Of a DNA stretch of 64,000 nucleotides, positions 23,101 to 36,164 are shown piece by piece (position 1 is the stretch's first letter; every line of letters starts with the position of its first letter). The stretch lies in assembly GCA_000328365.1 (NCBI GenBank), contig KB292771.1:294476-358475 (forward strand). Reading direction: 5' to 3'. The stretch is from Capitella teleta (taxonomy: Eukaryota > Annelida > Polychaeta > Capitellidae). The notes beneath the pieces are model-generated. The model was not told the origin of the DNA, ran no database searches, and saw nothing but the letters and a program-made list of their open reading frames with translations. The position numbers and the translations under genes were made by a program.

Positions 23101-26100
23101 CCTCTTCCACCTCCTCTTCCTCCACCTCCTTCCTGCCTTCTCACCACGTATTAGTTATTAGCCTTATAAATGCTAAGTAAGCTCTTGCAACACCTGTGAT
23201 ACCTCCCATGCCTCATCAATTCACTCACCAAACCCCATCTGCATCAATTGACCGCGCCCTCTGTTGTCCACTCTCTTAAATGTCCACCTTTTCCACGCTG
23301 ATAACCACCGCAGCCAAACATTTGCACTGCGTTCTCTTCTCAAGCAAATCGTGATTCAACTTCAAAAGATTTCGACATCATTTCTTGTTCCATCACGTTG
23401 TTCTCGCGTTTAATCACAGAAAATACAACTCTCTTTTCCTATCGAAAAGTCGAAATGAGAGTTGGATGAAAAGTGAAAACGATACTTCCCCTCGTATGTA
23501 TTCTACATGAAAGAGAGGCTCATGTCTGAGGCTCATAAGTCATGTTTTGAATAATTTCACATTAATTCAGCATAAAACTTCACTGAATAGTTTACAAATT
23601 GTGCCGCACAAAAGCACGTTTCAGGCCAGAACGAAATTTGACAATGTAATTAATGCCAAGTCCTCTCAGGTGTTTGGGAGTCGTCCTCCGTATTGGATCA
23701 CAGCCTGTCCCTTTGAAAGAGAGTGATTTACAGGTACACGCTCATCAACGCACCTCGAACAGCGCTACGGACTTGACTAAAACCACAAGATATATATTTT
23801 ATGGCCGACAACATCGTTCGTCTTTCTCAAGTTTTTCGTTGGAATTGTGCTGCTATTTTTCCTACTCCATTCTGAAGCAGACAATGTTTCCATCGCTTTT
23901 GTGTGGAGTCATTGGAGCATAACTTCTGTTGCTTTTGAAAAACCCTTCTTACGAGTGTCAAGTTGAAATGATGCATGCGCGAAAGTTTATCTCTTGAAAT
24001 AATGGTCTGTGAATTTTCACAGATTCCGGTGCCAGACAGTAGAGGGCAGCACTGGTCTCCCCTGAACATCAAAGAGCATTCGACCAAGTGCCTAATGCCA
24101 GTAAAAACAGCATAAAAAATCAAAGCGTTTGCGAATCATTTTATCGCCCAAGGGTCCCAGCGTTATCTGAAGTGCGCGATTATCACTCCATTCAGAAGTG
24201 ATGTCGATTGCCGATGGGGGTTTCCGTCGTTCGTAATATCCGTACTAGATTTCGTTTCAAAACTAGCGATGAAGAAGAAGAAGAAAAAATGCATCGTCAG
24301 CGATCGAGTTTCACGGAATCGCAATATTTCAATTCCTTAATCTCTGCGTTGATCCGAGAGTGTCAAAATGCAAACCGATTCCGCGCTCGACGCGTCTCTC
24401 TGTAGCGCCATTTATCGTGAATGCTGTCAAGACACTTCAAGAAAGCAGAATTTGCTCAAAGAAATTCGACATGTTATGCTATTAATCAAACCTCAAAGTC
24501 GTGTCTGGGACGCTGGGTGTCCTGCAAAGACCAACATCCAAAGTCCTGCCATGTTGTAGTATGCTCACGAGTACAAGGAAGCGAGATGTCGTGATCACGT
24601 GATCGAATCTTCTTCCATACTCGTGACCTCAGCACATGTAGGTCAACAGTTGCCGATTGCGAATGTTTCAGAGCAAGACTTGCGAGACTGGTTTTCTCTT
24701 TGGTCTTCCAGATTTTTATTGGAATTCTGAGATCATTGTGAAAACTAATCTCGCTGACATTACGCCAGATCTTTAATTCACCCTCTAGCTTCTCCATCTT
24801 CGGGAACAGTCGTGAATCCTCGGAAGAGTTCGGCATTCGTGATTCTGTCGTGCGGTGAGTTTATTCTCGTTTTGATTTCATCATTTCAGCTTCCAACATC
24901 TCATGGGATGATTCATGACTACTGGAAAAGTACTGAGGACAAAGTTAGCTTCACATTTTGTCTAAAAAAAGCTGCAATAAAAAAAAATTTTTCATTGATT
25001 TTGGTATTCTTTTCTGTAATAAAAGCGCTTTTTTTCCTCTTTTCGGGGGTTACCTGTTCGTCCTTGATGCTAATCTCCGTCTGCTTACGTGTCCTTCAAA
25101 CCCAAATACTTTCAAAACATAACATGGTTGCTTTTGCAGAAGACTGAAATTTTATCTGTGTGCACATTAGTGTGGGGTACCACCGTCAATGTTATCTCAT
25201 TTCGATTCTTGTTGAGTGGGAAAACACACCAATCCAGTGATTACAGATGAGTAAGGTGCAAGTTAAATGGTTGTTTGTGGAATTACAAAAAAATTTTTTT
25301 TTTTTTTTCGAAATCCCTCTTAATGGAGCACCAGCGAAGAGCACTTGGTGTCTTGGTCAAAATTAATTTGCTTAAGTTATGTAGAAAAAAAAAAAGCAAA
25401 AATAATAATAATGAAGCAAGAATATATATTTGTTTTTTTTTTGTTTTTTTTTTTTTGTTTGTTTGTTTGTTTTTTTTTTGTTTTTTTTTTTGTCCATGTA
25501 AAATCCCACTGGGGTGCTATGTAGAACGCATTTTATACCTCAAATAATAATTAAATTAAAAATCAAACATATTACATAACCGAATAAGCTGTAGAATGAA
25601 ATAATTTAAACTAAATAATTATTTAAAAATTTGCTCTGTTAAAAAAAGGGTGAAAAGTGTCCATCTGAGAAAAAAAAAAAAACAGACAAGCAACAACAGA
25701 AAGAGCTAATGTTAAATTATGATTTGTGACTACAAAAGCAGCGATAAATATCGGTATATAAAGCATTTATTTATTATTTTGGCGTTGCAATATCCTGTAG
25801 GAGGCTTCCTGGTATGCATGCTGGCGTTGAATTTATGGCAATATCTCAATAACATCTGAATTTACTGCTAATTTAAATCTGCATTTAGTGTATGGCTCAA
25901 GAGGAGTGCGTAGCATTTGAAATTGACCGGACATTTACAACGGCAGTTCCGATGCTATCTTGTGGTGTGTATGCCTCGTTTGGGCAAAGACAATAAGTTC
26001 AATGAAAACGAAACAAAAATGAAAAATCAGCTCTATGGTATTGTTTGGTTTTTATTTTTATTTTTTTTTTACTTCTTTTTTTTTTTTTTTTTTTTTTTTT

Positions 26101-29100
26101 TTGGCGGGGGTGGGGGGATGGGGTAGTTGGAATGAACTGAGATAAAACAAAATGTAAATTTTATTATACATACATGTATCGAAGTGGCAGCATAATATAG
26201 TGTTTTATCTCAACGAATGATGCTGTCATTTCCGGCGCATAACATGCAATTAACATCAACTGAGTTTTCATTTCGTTGAAATCATTCTGCGATTGACGTA
26301 TGGTTCCGCGGCGGAGGTCAGTGTGGCACTGTGACTGACCTTTGCTGAATGCCAACGAAGCCTCTACAATCTGGTCGAAATTAAAAGTTCTCAAGTTCAC
26401 AATACCCATAAGTACTATATTCAAATTGAAAGTACACTTTTATTTACTCATACGAGGTGTCGTTGTTGTCAGTAATCACATATATTAAGCATCATGATAC
26501 ATAAATTTAATTTCCGCTGCAATCTGTTTACGTAGGTTTCAGCATTGCGCATATAAAACGGACACATCGAAACAGCGCATCACACAATACCCGATTAAAC
26601 GCCTGAATAAAGTGGCATGTATACCGCATAACTCAAACATGACAATCGTAAAAGAAATTCACGAAGGATGAACAATACCTTAACTTTGAGTCATGGCAAA
26701 AAAAACCCATTAAAGATGCTCATTTTGTGAATGTGTGTTTGACGGCATGCTCATTGGGAAGTGCGGAGATTTATTGAGACAAAATAAATATCATCTCTTC
26801 GAGACAAAACAATAAACTGAAAAAAGAAGAGGTTTTACAACAACTGACATTCATTTGAAGATATTCATCATTCAGAATTCAGAAGTCTTTTCCTAGCCAT
26901 GGCGCGCATTTTATGATCGTGACTACACGTGGCATCCAAAAGCAAAGAAAAAACTAAAATAAAACTTAAAAAAATAACCATATCCAATGCAAACATCCTC
27001 GGGGAGAGCAAATTACAGCAATTAGCAACATGTTAGTCACGGCGTGTGAGGTGTGAGCTAGAGATCCATGCCACTATAAATTCAAATTTGCTTTTATAAT
27101 ATTGAGATATCAACCTTGGAATCCATCTTTGTATTTTGAAATTGCAGTTAATCCCACATTCAATATACCCTGGCATGCATAGCCCTTGGTGTTATATATG
27201 CGACATGTTTGGATTGCAGATTTAGATCTCCCCTCGCCTTCTAATTCATCTGCAGCCTTGAACTTCAAGTAAAAGTGTCGCAATCTGCGTTTGCAATCAG
27301 AACGCTTTCCCAGGAATTTCACTTAATCATGCTCCGAGTCTGCGCACTCTGCAATCGGACACCTTTGAACGTCAATCTAAATCACCATTCAGAGAAATTT
27401 ACTCGCAGATTCAGCGTTGATGTACAACAAGACAAACTTTTATGATGCGTCGCTCGTCGGTGTTCCTTGGCGCGGTGCTCTCTGGGATATCACCATGACG
27501 TCACTGAAACCTTCACGCTGCGACCTCTCTATGTGTTATGCGTTCACCCCCAGAATTGAAGATAAAGCAATCTGTTGTAATCATCCCTGCTTCGGTTACA
27601 GGTTCATTTTTGTCTAATCCCCCTTGAGTATGCAAAGAATGGTAGAAAAAGTAGACTTGCTAAGCAGTCCAACCCGTCAGCGTCAACACGTCGAGAGGAC
27701 GTTAAAGTTTTTACCAATGAAATCTATATCTTTGATCATGATTCGTCCGTCGAAACGTGAAATATTATCAGATTACAAGATTTGGTTGCTTATGGCGAAA
27801 AATTCCGTACTCGTAGATACTGTTTTGAATACATATATAAAATGAGATGCTTTGCCTTCAACTTCTCATCACAGAGCACACTCCCATTTGAATAATAATA
27901 ACTTCCTTGAAACTCTCTGCATGCATATTCAGCCAACTGACATTCAAGGCCACGGTACGCATGCGCTATTGGTGAGAGAAAAATGTCCGCAATAAATGTA
28001 ATTAAACAAGATGTCAGTTGCAAGCAATTAAATACGATTACTGAAGTCAACAAGTTGACAAGATGATGTCGATGGTCGTGTTGCGTGCTTAATCGAAGCA
28101 GCGATTGAATAGCAACACGCCTTCCACATTCAATTGCACCTCTCTCTTCGGCCAAACATCTCTTGAATCTGACCCTGGCCACTCGAGAACTTAAGACTTG
28201 AGGTTAGAAACAATATGTCAGTCTGATTAATAGCCGGCCTTAACTTTTAGACGCTGTCTGACTTCTGCAAACCTTTACATTAACGTCGTGTGTTGACCGC
28301 ACACGGCAGTCAAAAGGTTAAACATCTTCCAGAGTAAATCAAAGTAGATTTTATTTCTATGTAACCAAGCAAGTATAATTTTTAAAACACATTATTACTC
28401 ATGGAATTGTGTTTACCGCTCGTGGATCACGTACAGCACGTAGACCGGAATATTTCTCATAGAAAAATCGATTTAATAATCGATTAAAATTTCAAAACAA
28501 TGAAGTTGCGTCATCAGTTCCACTTTGGAGCGATGAAAGCCAGTTCGTCTAATTCATTCGCCATCGAAACAACTCTTTACTTTCACATTCATCATTCTGT
28601 GTTTCTTTTCACGAGTCCTGCATGGAAGTTGATTGCACCCGGAGTTGTCTCCCATTGCTCAAAACACCCGCAGATTAAACACCTGATTTGAACACAAGTG
28701 CATCTAAATGAATGACAATAGCCATGCTAATTACCAATTAGAGAAGGTGGTTAATTAGCATATAGATTGAAATGCCAGGTAGAAGGGAGGGGCTACTGGA
28801 TGTCATCACTCACCGACCATAAAGAAACCAAGTCTTTCTTTGTGATTACATTAACTAATGATGATTAATGGCAAATGTTTTATCAGTCGGAAGATGAATG
28901 CGAAAGCACATTTTATTCTCAGAGCAGCATTTTCCATGCTTGCACGTGATGTGTGACGCAGTGACGTCACAGAGGACGGCCACACTGATTCGTATGAAAC
29001 CACTAAGGTGCGCATAGACACTTGTATGCATGTTTGTATACCGTCGATACAGGTGTTTATGCACTTTCATCTCTGAGATTCAATCACAGAAAAAGCGAAA

Positions 29101-29773
29101 GCTGTGAATCATAAATTCCGCCATCAGCGAATCGTCCCTCCCACAGTCAACGCGCAGCATGGGAGCGGAGATAAGATCGCTTGCTGACTGGTGTGATGTC
29201 AGCTCGATTCACATCCAAACATTTGTAATTTCATGGCCTGCAATTCATTAGTGAACATCAAAAAGACCCTGCTCTGTGTCGGTGTCTCGAATAAAACATT
29301 TTAATAGCTAGATTATGGCCTTATAGAGGCAGTAGCGCTACATCAAACGGAGGCCAACCAAAAATTATGGCTTGATGATATTGCATGAGAGCCCTCCCAC
29401 ATTGAAAGAAACCGTCAAGGTGCTCTTTTCTACTCTACCTTCGATCCACCCTCTTATCTCACGACATCTATTAATACCGATAATTGATGTACTGCTTCAG
29501 TACTCTGGATTGCGCATGCGCACGCCTTGTTGGTCGCCTGATGGATGGCTCTGAGGTTCTTTGCTTCGAACAAAAGCTCAGCTGGATGCCTCAGGTTCTC
29601 ACTGCTAATTTCATGATATCAAAGACCGCACCGCCAGGTTTGACTTTATTGGTTGGCACCGTAATTAAATAGCGAAATAAATTTTAATATCAGCTACAGT
29701 TCTTGCTATTACAACATCAAATGATTAATACCAATAATTCGGCATATCAATATCGAATGATTAAACTCTTTTA
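20193..29773. other. gene-poor region between the E2-fold gene and SoxE
   Basis: No gene is supported over 9.5 kb. It holds homopolymer-rich stretches (A run near 20931-20949; T-rich 25423-25492; T run 26068-26102 followed by a G-rich patch), CRE palindromes at 27496 and 28962, two CTCF-like motifs (23254 and 24036) and closely spaced TAATTA homeodomain cores near 28728-28757. In vertebrates the matching SOX9-SLC39A11 interval is a regulatory gene desert, so enhancers are plausible here. Confidence 0.5.
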
Positions 29774-29887
29774 NNNNNNNNNNNNNNNNNNNNNNNNNNN
29801 NNNNNNNNNNNNNNNNNNNNNNNNNNNNNNNNNNNNNNNNNNNNNNNNNNNNNNNNNNNNNNNNNNNNNNNNNNNNNNNNNNNNNNN
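29774..29887. other. assembly gap (114 N)
   Basis: Unsequenced bases, about 240 bp downstream of the SoxE stop codon. The sequence is a scaffold and single-base errors elsewhere are possible. Confidence 1.
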
Positions 29888-29920
29888 TTAAGCAAGCAAT
29901 AACGTGTAATATAAATGATT

Positions 29921-29926
29921 TTTATT
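29921..29926 (-). terminator. candidate polyadenylation signal of SoxE
   Basis: AATAAA on the minus strand, about 200 bp downstream of the SoxE stop and next to the assembly gap. It is the nearest canonical hexamer. Confidence 0.5.
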
Positions 29927-30124
29927 GCATGAAGAAAAATAAAGTCAAGAAACGAACATTTCAAAATTAAAAAGAGGCATCGAAATGCCCCATGAAGACA
30001 TGATAAATAGCGAAGACACAAGAATATAATAATAATCTGATTAGTTCGAGTTTGACCTCAACAAACCGCTAAACAAGAAAGGCACTGAGTTTCTGTCTGT
30101 ACGAAGAAGGCAATTGCTTGCATG

Positions 30125-33100
30125 TTAGATTTGAGCATATTTCCACTGCTGCGTCGAGGCATTGGCGAGCGAACACGACGAACTCTGAGCCTCCGGGGAC
30201 TGGCCCCCCACACCCCCGTACACCCCCCGGAGGTAGGGGTTCGTGGCGGCCATGGTCTGGTAATACTGCTGCTGTTGGTGTTGTTGCTGTTGTTGGTGTT
30301 GTTGTTGGATGTGGTAGTCGTCTTCCGGGGCGTAATATTGGTGGCTGAAGGATTTCGTCTGATATGGCATTCGTTGAGAATCCATCTTCGCCCGGTAAGC
30401 GTCACTGTTGTCAAGGTAACCGAAGGAAGAGGCGTCTTTAGGGGGCGTGGCTTCTGATGGCGTCTCAGAGTCACTTCCAGTCATGCGAGGAAGACCTGAT
30501 GTGGAACTGGTTGATGTGGCTAAGCGTTGCGGCGTAGACATCCATGAAGTGGTTGACGATAGCGCCTCTGCAGGAGTGTATGGAGGAGGTGGTGCGACGG
30601 TGCCCCTGCAGGACCCTCGCGGGTTCATGGGGAGGTATTGGTCCAGCTCCCCGTCTTCAAAGTTCTCCATGGTCATGATGCCAGGGCTGAGCTCACTGAC
30701 CACATCCATGTGGCTGAAGTCGAGGGGTTGGTTTTGAGGAGAATTGCCTGAAAGGAAAAAAAAAAATAAAAAGAGTCAGCGAATGAAGTCAGGACAGTTA
30801 ATTACCAGGACTGGGTGGGGAGACGTGCGGCCTGTCTTGGAGGGAGGACGGACAGGGTTGAATTCGATGAGATGGATGGTTGGGGGTGGTGGGAGGGGTC
30901 GGGGGTCCATTCGGCCCGGTGAGGGTCGGGCTGCGATTGAGAGAACACTCGACCGAAGAACCAGGAACCATAGGCGATTTGTAGATGTTCTGCGACATGT
31001 GACCGTGAGTCATGTGACTGGTTTCCATGGCAGCAGGATTGGTTCCATTGCTGGGGCCTTTCAGGGGCTTACGTCGCCTTGGCTGGTACTTGTAGTCGGG
31101 GTGCGCCTGTTTGTGCTGTTGTCGGAGCCTCTCCGCCTCCTCTATGAATGGCTTCTTCTCCTCCTCACTCAGAAGCCTGCCAAGGTGAGAGAGAGAGAAA
31201 AAAACATGTAGTCTGTGTCAGGATATAGCACAAATATAGCACTAATGTATAATTGCATATGCTATAAACCCGACTTCCAAAACAGTATTAGCTTTCACAA
31301 GATCAGCAGCACACGCTTCCACTCGGAAAGACAAGGGTTAGTAATCATCAATGATCGATTCGCACAGAAAGGGCTGCATGGCCAGAGACGGAGTCGCGGA
31401 TCTATTTGAGTAGAATCTCACATCAAATATTAGTCCGCTGTCACAGAAGCTGAGTGGATTGTTTACTTCTTCAGTGTATCAGAGGTACGACAAGTCAAAT
31501 GTGAATCTTCCTCAGTGAGCGGCACAAAGCGCTTCGTGAATTGCTTTTTCGTCAGCTTTTCAATGAGCACCAGTCAAAAGCCTTTGTGACGGCAAAAGTG
31601 CAATTTTCGTGGCGCATTTGTTATCAGAAGAAAGCAATCGGTATGCGAATAAACACGCTCTCGAATGCAAGCTCACGTGCCATGATCAAACCCTGAATGC
31701 CTTGTGTCAAAATTCAATTAATGCTTTATGTATAGCAAAAACTAGGGAAGTTGTCACACGTCAATACAAAAATCCAAAAACTACAATAATATATGAAGTA
31801 GTCCGAATACCATCGGTGGTGAATACTTAATAGCATCCCAGTAGATAATTCCTAATACCCCGTGGTCTGATCCCAATTGCAACCCGAGCCCCATCTGATA
31901 TCACTTTCATACTAGTAGATCAAGGATGAGGTGTAAATGGCTTGGAACATTAACACACGGTCAGTGTATTTCCTCTGTGATGTACTGGTCACTTGACGAT
32001 CAAAGGGAGCGCCGGTCAAGGGTGATGAGATCTCCGAGAGAGCGTGGGAGATGGAGTGACAACCACCGCGCGAAACAAAACTTGGTACTAATCACCAGTA
32101 TCCCCAAATCCCACGTAACATCTCGCCTTGATCTGGGCCCAGGTAAACACGACTCATATTTCGCCCTCTTTCATGACGCAATGTTTAACGCGATTCCCCG
32201 TGGATCTCAGTTGGTTTGCATGTTCTACAGACACCCGATCATTGCTCCATTGACCCGTGGTCACTTTGACCCTTCCGTTCCCTGTGGCGGTCATCCGGCG
32301 CATCATTAGATGACCAATTGGTTGGGTGACCACGGAAACGAGGCCCTCTTCGCCCCTCTGGTTATTAAGGGCGAAATAGATCGTTTGGGCTGCGAATGAG
32401 CATTGCAAGAAACATCATCATTTTCATTCATTTAATTCGATTCACAGAATAATAAATGGAAATCACTTCCAGGTAAGAGCACTTGTATTAATTTTGTTCT
32501 AATTCAATAATTCGGTATCAGCATTAAAAAAAATTTTAGTGTTTTTTTTAGTGCCTTTTATAAATACATCCACGTCATCTAGTCCACCTGCAAATCTTAG
32601 ATTAGTACAGAATCGTGTCTAAAAGCACAATTACCAGACAGACGCAGAGCTCAAAAGGACTCAAAGCAGTCGGATGATCCCAGCCATCGGGCGCGCCAGC
32701 GGGGGGCGTGTCACTACCTTCCCCCGAGGGGCCGTCTCACAAATTGAAGACCTCTCGTCTCACCGCGCTCCTTATCAAAACAGATGCAGGTGAAAATAAA
32801 GCCCTTGTAACTTCTAATTAACCCTGGTTCCTCCTTCTTTGCCCTCTACCTCTCCATGAGACGGGTCCCTTAATTCTCAGGGTCCCTTGAGCCCCAGGGT
32901 TCCCGCCAAATGATCAATGCACGTGACGCATGAAATACCGCGATGTGACATGAAATGACGCGAAATGATCCCAAATTGAAAATTCTACTCTCGATCTAAC
33001 AGCTGCTTGAGTCGGACGTGTAGGTGACAGTGCGCACTCGATGCAATACCTCCACCCAACTCCTCAATTTCCACCTGTAAATCAATCATTGCAGGTGATG

Positions 33101-36026
33101 ATTGGCTCCTGTACGGCGATGTGCTTATCTATCTCCAGTGCGGAGATAACTTCTTTTCATCAACACTTATTATGTTAAGTGAAGAGTCATTAAAGGAATC
33201 AAGAGAGTGAGAGAAGAGAGAAGACGGGGTTGAGGAGGTGACGCTGTTTGTACAATTTCTTGATTGATCTATTTGGGGGGAGGGAGGGGGTTATTTGAAT
33301 ACGTTTGATGAGCTGATGAATATCATTCGAAGAAACTTCTTATTCCTTTGGATTCTGCCATCAATTAGATGGCCAATCGAGCAGACCATTTTGCAGCTTG
33401 ATCTCCGTGAGCGATTTATTCTTGGGTTATTTCGCTGGCAGGAGCGTTTAGTGCTTATGCCTAAGCTTCGCGAGGAAATTCTTAACTGTTTCGTGCAGTT
33501 GTTTCGTTCGTGTCAACTTAAACGCAGAATGACAACGAAATTGAAGTAAACACGTTGCGTGTGGCTGAGCTGACATGGTAAATATCATGCAATGGTTTCT
33601 CATTGGCTGAGTAATTTGCAGAGCTTCTATAATAATATGGCCATAACTACAGTACACGTATGTGTATTAGTTACTCTCGAGTAGTATGGCAATTAAAGTA
33701 ATTGCATTTTATTTTTCCCTAATTTAATCCGGTTTAAACCGAAAGCCATTAATTAATTTGAACGGTTAGATAACTGTAATTAAAATGGAATTAATCTACA
33801 ATTAATAAAGAACTTCTTAACTTTATCGTTTTTTGTATCCGTTCTGGAAAAAAGACGGGATCTTTAATTAAGTGATTGCATCAATAAAAAGTGACAATTA
33901 ATCGTAATAAACCAACAATCACTCCTTTTAATGACCCCCAAAAAATCATGTCTTCATTTGTCGGATTTCCAACTAAATTTAAGCGATGTTCAAATTGGTG
34001 ATTTTGATGAATGAGTTTTCAATTCCATTGTAAAAAGATTAACTTGCACTAAACAATGTCGTCTTTGATTTGAGAGTCAGTCGACTTCGCTCAATTCTGA
34101 AGAACTCCGCAAAATGATCAACCCGAAAGGGAAGCGCTGATGGAAGGCGGATTCGACATCGACGCCTTGATTGGGATGTGACGCAGGAAATTGCTGATGG
34201 AGCTGTCTTCGTTTTCAACATCATTTGCGTCTCATTTAAGAGATTAAAAACAGCATTAAGAGCTCGATAAGCATCCATATGCCGCTCAGTTCTGTTTGGG
34301 TGGTATGTATAAAGGTTGTATAATGGGCTCTGACACTGCATCATTGACTCCTCGTAACAGGAACATTTTGTAACACCTGTGATGGCATCGTGGGTTCAGG
34401 GCAAATATTGATTTCACCATTGACTAAAGTGAGCAGGACGAGGAGGAGGAGGAGGAGGAGGACGAGGAGGAGGAGGAGGAGGAGGAGGAGGAGGAGGAGG
34501 AGGAGGAGAAAACTTGCGATTTCGGAAGATGATTTGCGATCGTCCTGTCACCAAAGAAGTTATTTGCTCTCACCCAGATAACAACAGAAAAACGCACACG
34601 TGGCAAAACTAAGGAAGGACATCGGGTGATCGGACACCTGCGTTATTAGTACATATAGATATTATATATCTATACATTGCAAATTAATCTTAGACGACAT
34701 AAAGGTGGAATCAAAATGGTAATTTCATTTACTATTTGCGGTGTATGCAGACCACGGAATAAAGCGAATTAGGACAGATCTACGAGATATAATTATATAG
34801 GGTGCATATATACTTGTTGTGTAAAGGCGCAGGGGAGGGGGGGAGGTTACTAGGGAAAATGGAGAAGAACGAAGTAAATGAGAGTGAAATGCGGGTCAGA
34901 ACAAGCGAAACTCCCACTCAGAATTTTTATGCTTCAAACGGGAGGCAAAACTCATCAAACATTTTAGCTTTTGATTTACGACAGTCAGCTCTAAAAACGA
35001 ATCGACAAATATCTTGTATAAATTAGCAGATCGGATTTCAAGCAAAACAGAGGGAAAACGAGTGACTGTAATTAACAGGCTGTAAAAACAAACATTGTGA
35101 GATGCATGGCTTCGATTAAAAGCCGCGATAAAACGCTTGATTACTATCAATGAATATGTACTCAAGCGCAGTGGGAGCAGGGTCTATACTTGGGTGCATT
35201 TATACAGGTGTACGGCATCGTGAGTGCGATTATCACAGGTGATCTGTCAAGTCGGGATTAAGGAGAGTAATCAATGATGTATGCATACGTTTTGTGCACT
35301 GTAGATCATGTATTGTGTACTCAATATTTGATACTGTTTGAGTATATGTATACGGCTTACGCTTGACAGGGAAATCTAGCAAAAAGTCACCCGGAGATCG
35401 AGAGGGAGTAGTTAATCTCAACAGCGAAACTCGAGCACCGATGTTTCCTGAAATTCGACGTTTTTTGTTGGTAGTGTTTCTTTCGAGTACGGTGACAGTA
35501 TATCTATACTGCAGCAGTTGTTGCAGGATCAAGGCATTCGTAGATCGTGACATATTCGCACCAGTGGAAGGGACGATGGTGTGATCCCATGTGGATACAT
35601 AATTGACACCCAATGGACACTTCAATTGACACTCAATGGACACTCGATGGACACTCACCTCCATAGCTTTCCTAGCGTTTTCGAGAGTTCCGCGTTGTGC
35701 AGATGCGGGTACTGATCCGCTAACTTCCTGCGCGCCGCCTGCGCCCAAACCATGAAGGCGTTCATGGGCCGTTTGATGTGCGGCTTGCGTTTGTCGCCTC
35801 CTGTCGGCGTCCGACTTGGCATCGGGATCAGCGTCCAGTCGTATCCATCCAGGACGTGGCTGACGGCGTCCTGGATCTCCCTCGGGAACGCCTCTCCATT
35901 ACGATCCGTCTTAGTCACGGATTTCTTGGCCAACAAACTGACTTTAGTGGCACGGAGTTCGCTCAACGTAAGCGGCGACAAGTCCTTGACATCGGGGGAG
36001 GAAGGGGTAGAGTCCGAGTCAGACAT
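30125..36026 (-). CDS. SoxE: SoxE (Sox8/9/10 class) HMG-box transcription factor, three exons
   Basis: A nuclear regulator that bends DNA at ACAAT-type sites; in chordates SoxE genes direct neural crest, cartilage, gonad and glial programmes. Exons 36026-35659, 31176-30806 and 30747-30125 give 453 aa with matching phases. Residues about 48-70, [20 protein letters not shown] then IPMP, are the SoxE dimerisation domain. The HMG box (about 82-160) has [20 protein letters not shown] and ends [11 protein letters not shown] SoxE K2-like region at about 248-290 has [12 protein letters not shown] and [11 protein letters not shown]. The C terminus is rich in Gln, His and Tyr and would serve as transactivation domain. 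Intron 1 (4.5 kb) splits the HMG box after KLWR, the site used by many animal SoxD/E/F genes. The chosen ATG has a good context (GCTATGT); an upstream in-frame stretch lacks an ATG. The vertebrate C-terminal signature is absent. Confidence 0.96.
34436..34508 (+). repeat. (AGG)n trinucleotide array
   Basis: About 24 copies of AGG/GAG with two ACG interruptions, on the non-template side of SoxE intron 1. Confidence 0.95.
35598..35655 (+). repeat. degenerate 11-12-bp tandem repeat at the SoxE exon 1 donor
   Basis: Four to five copies of a CAATGGACACTT-like unit (AATTGACACTC, AATGGACACTC, GATGGACACTC) end at the exon 1 splice donor on the opposite strand. Confidence 0.7.
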
Positions 36027-36156
36027 AGCTAAGGCACAGTATTCCTTCTCACTGAAGCATTGAATCAACAAGTGAAGAAGCGATCAAGATGCGTCAATGC
36101 AAGTGCTGATAGCTTGAACGAGCTTTTCGGAGGCAGTCCCTTCAAGAACACCTCGC

Positions 36157-36164
36157 TTTTTATA
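36157..36164 (-). promoter_or_regulatory. TATA box of SoxE
   Basis: TATAAAAA on the minus strand lies 131 bp upstream of the SoxE ATG, within a GC-richer stretch. This would place the start site near 36130 and give a 5' UTR of roughly 100 nt. Confidence 0.55.

Larger units (their letters stand above)
31177..35658 (-). other. SoxE intron 1
   Basis: A 4.5-kb intron, by far the largest in this gene and about 80 times intron 2. It contains homeodomain-core clusters (33680-33930), an inverted pair of Sox half-sites (35088-35098), an AGG array and a short degenerate tandem repeat (35598-35655). An 84-codon open frame at 33295-33549 has no recognisable domain. Large first introns in developmental regulators often hold enhancers. 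Confidence 0.6.

Noticed and set aside
35233-36063. Open frames overlapping SoxE exon 1 on both strands
   Set aside because: Shadows of the conserved HMG-box exon or read-through into the intron.
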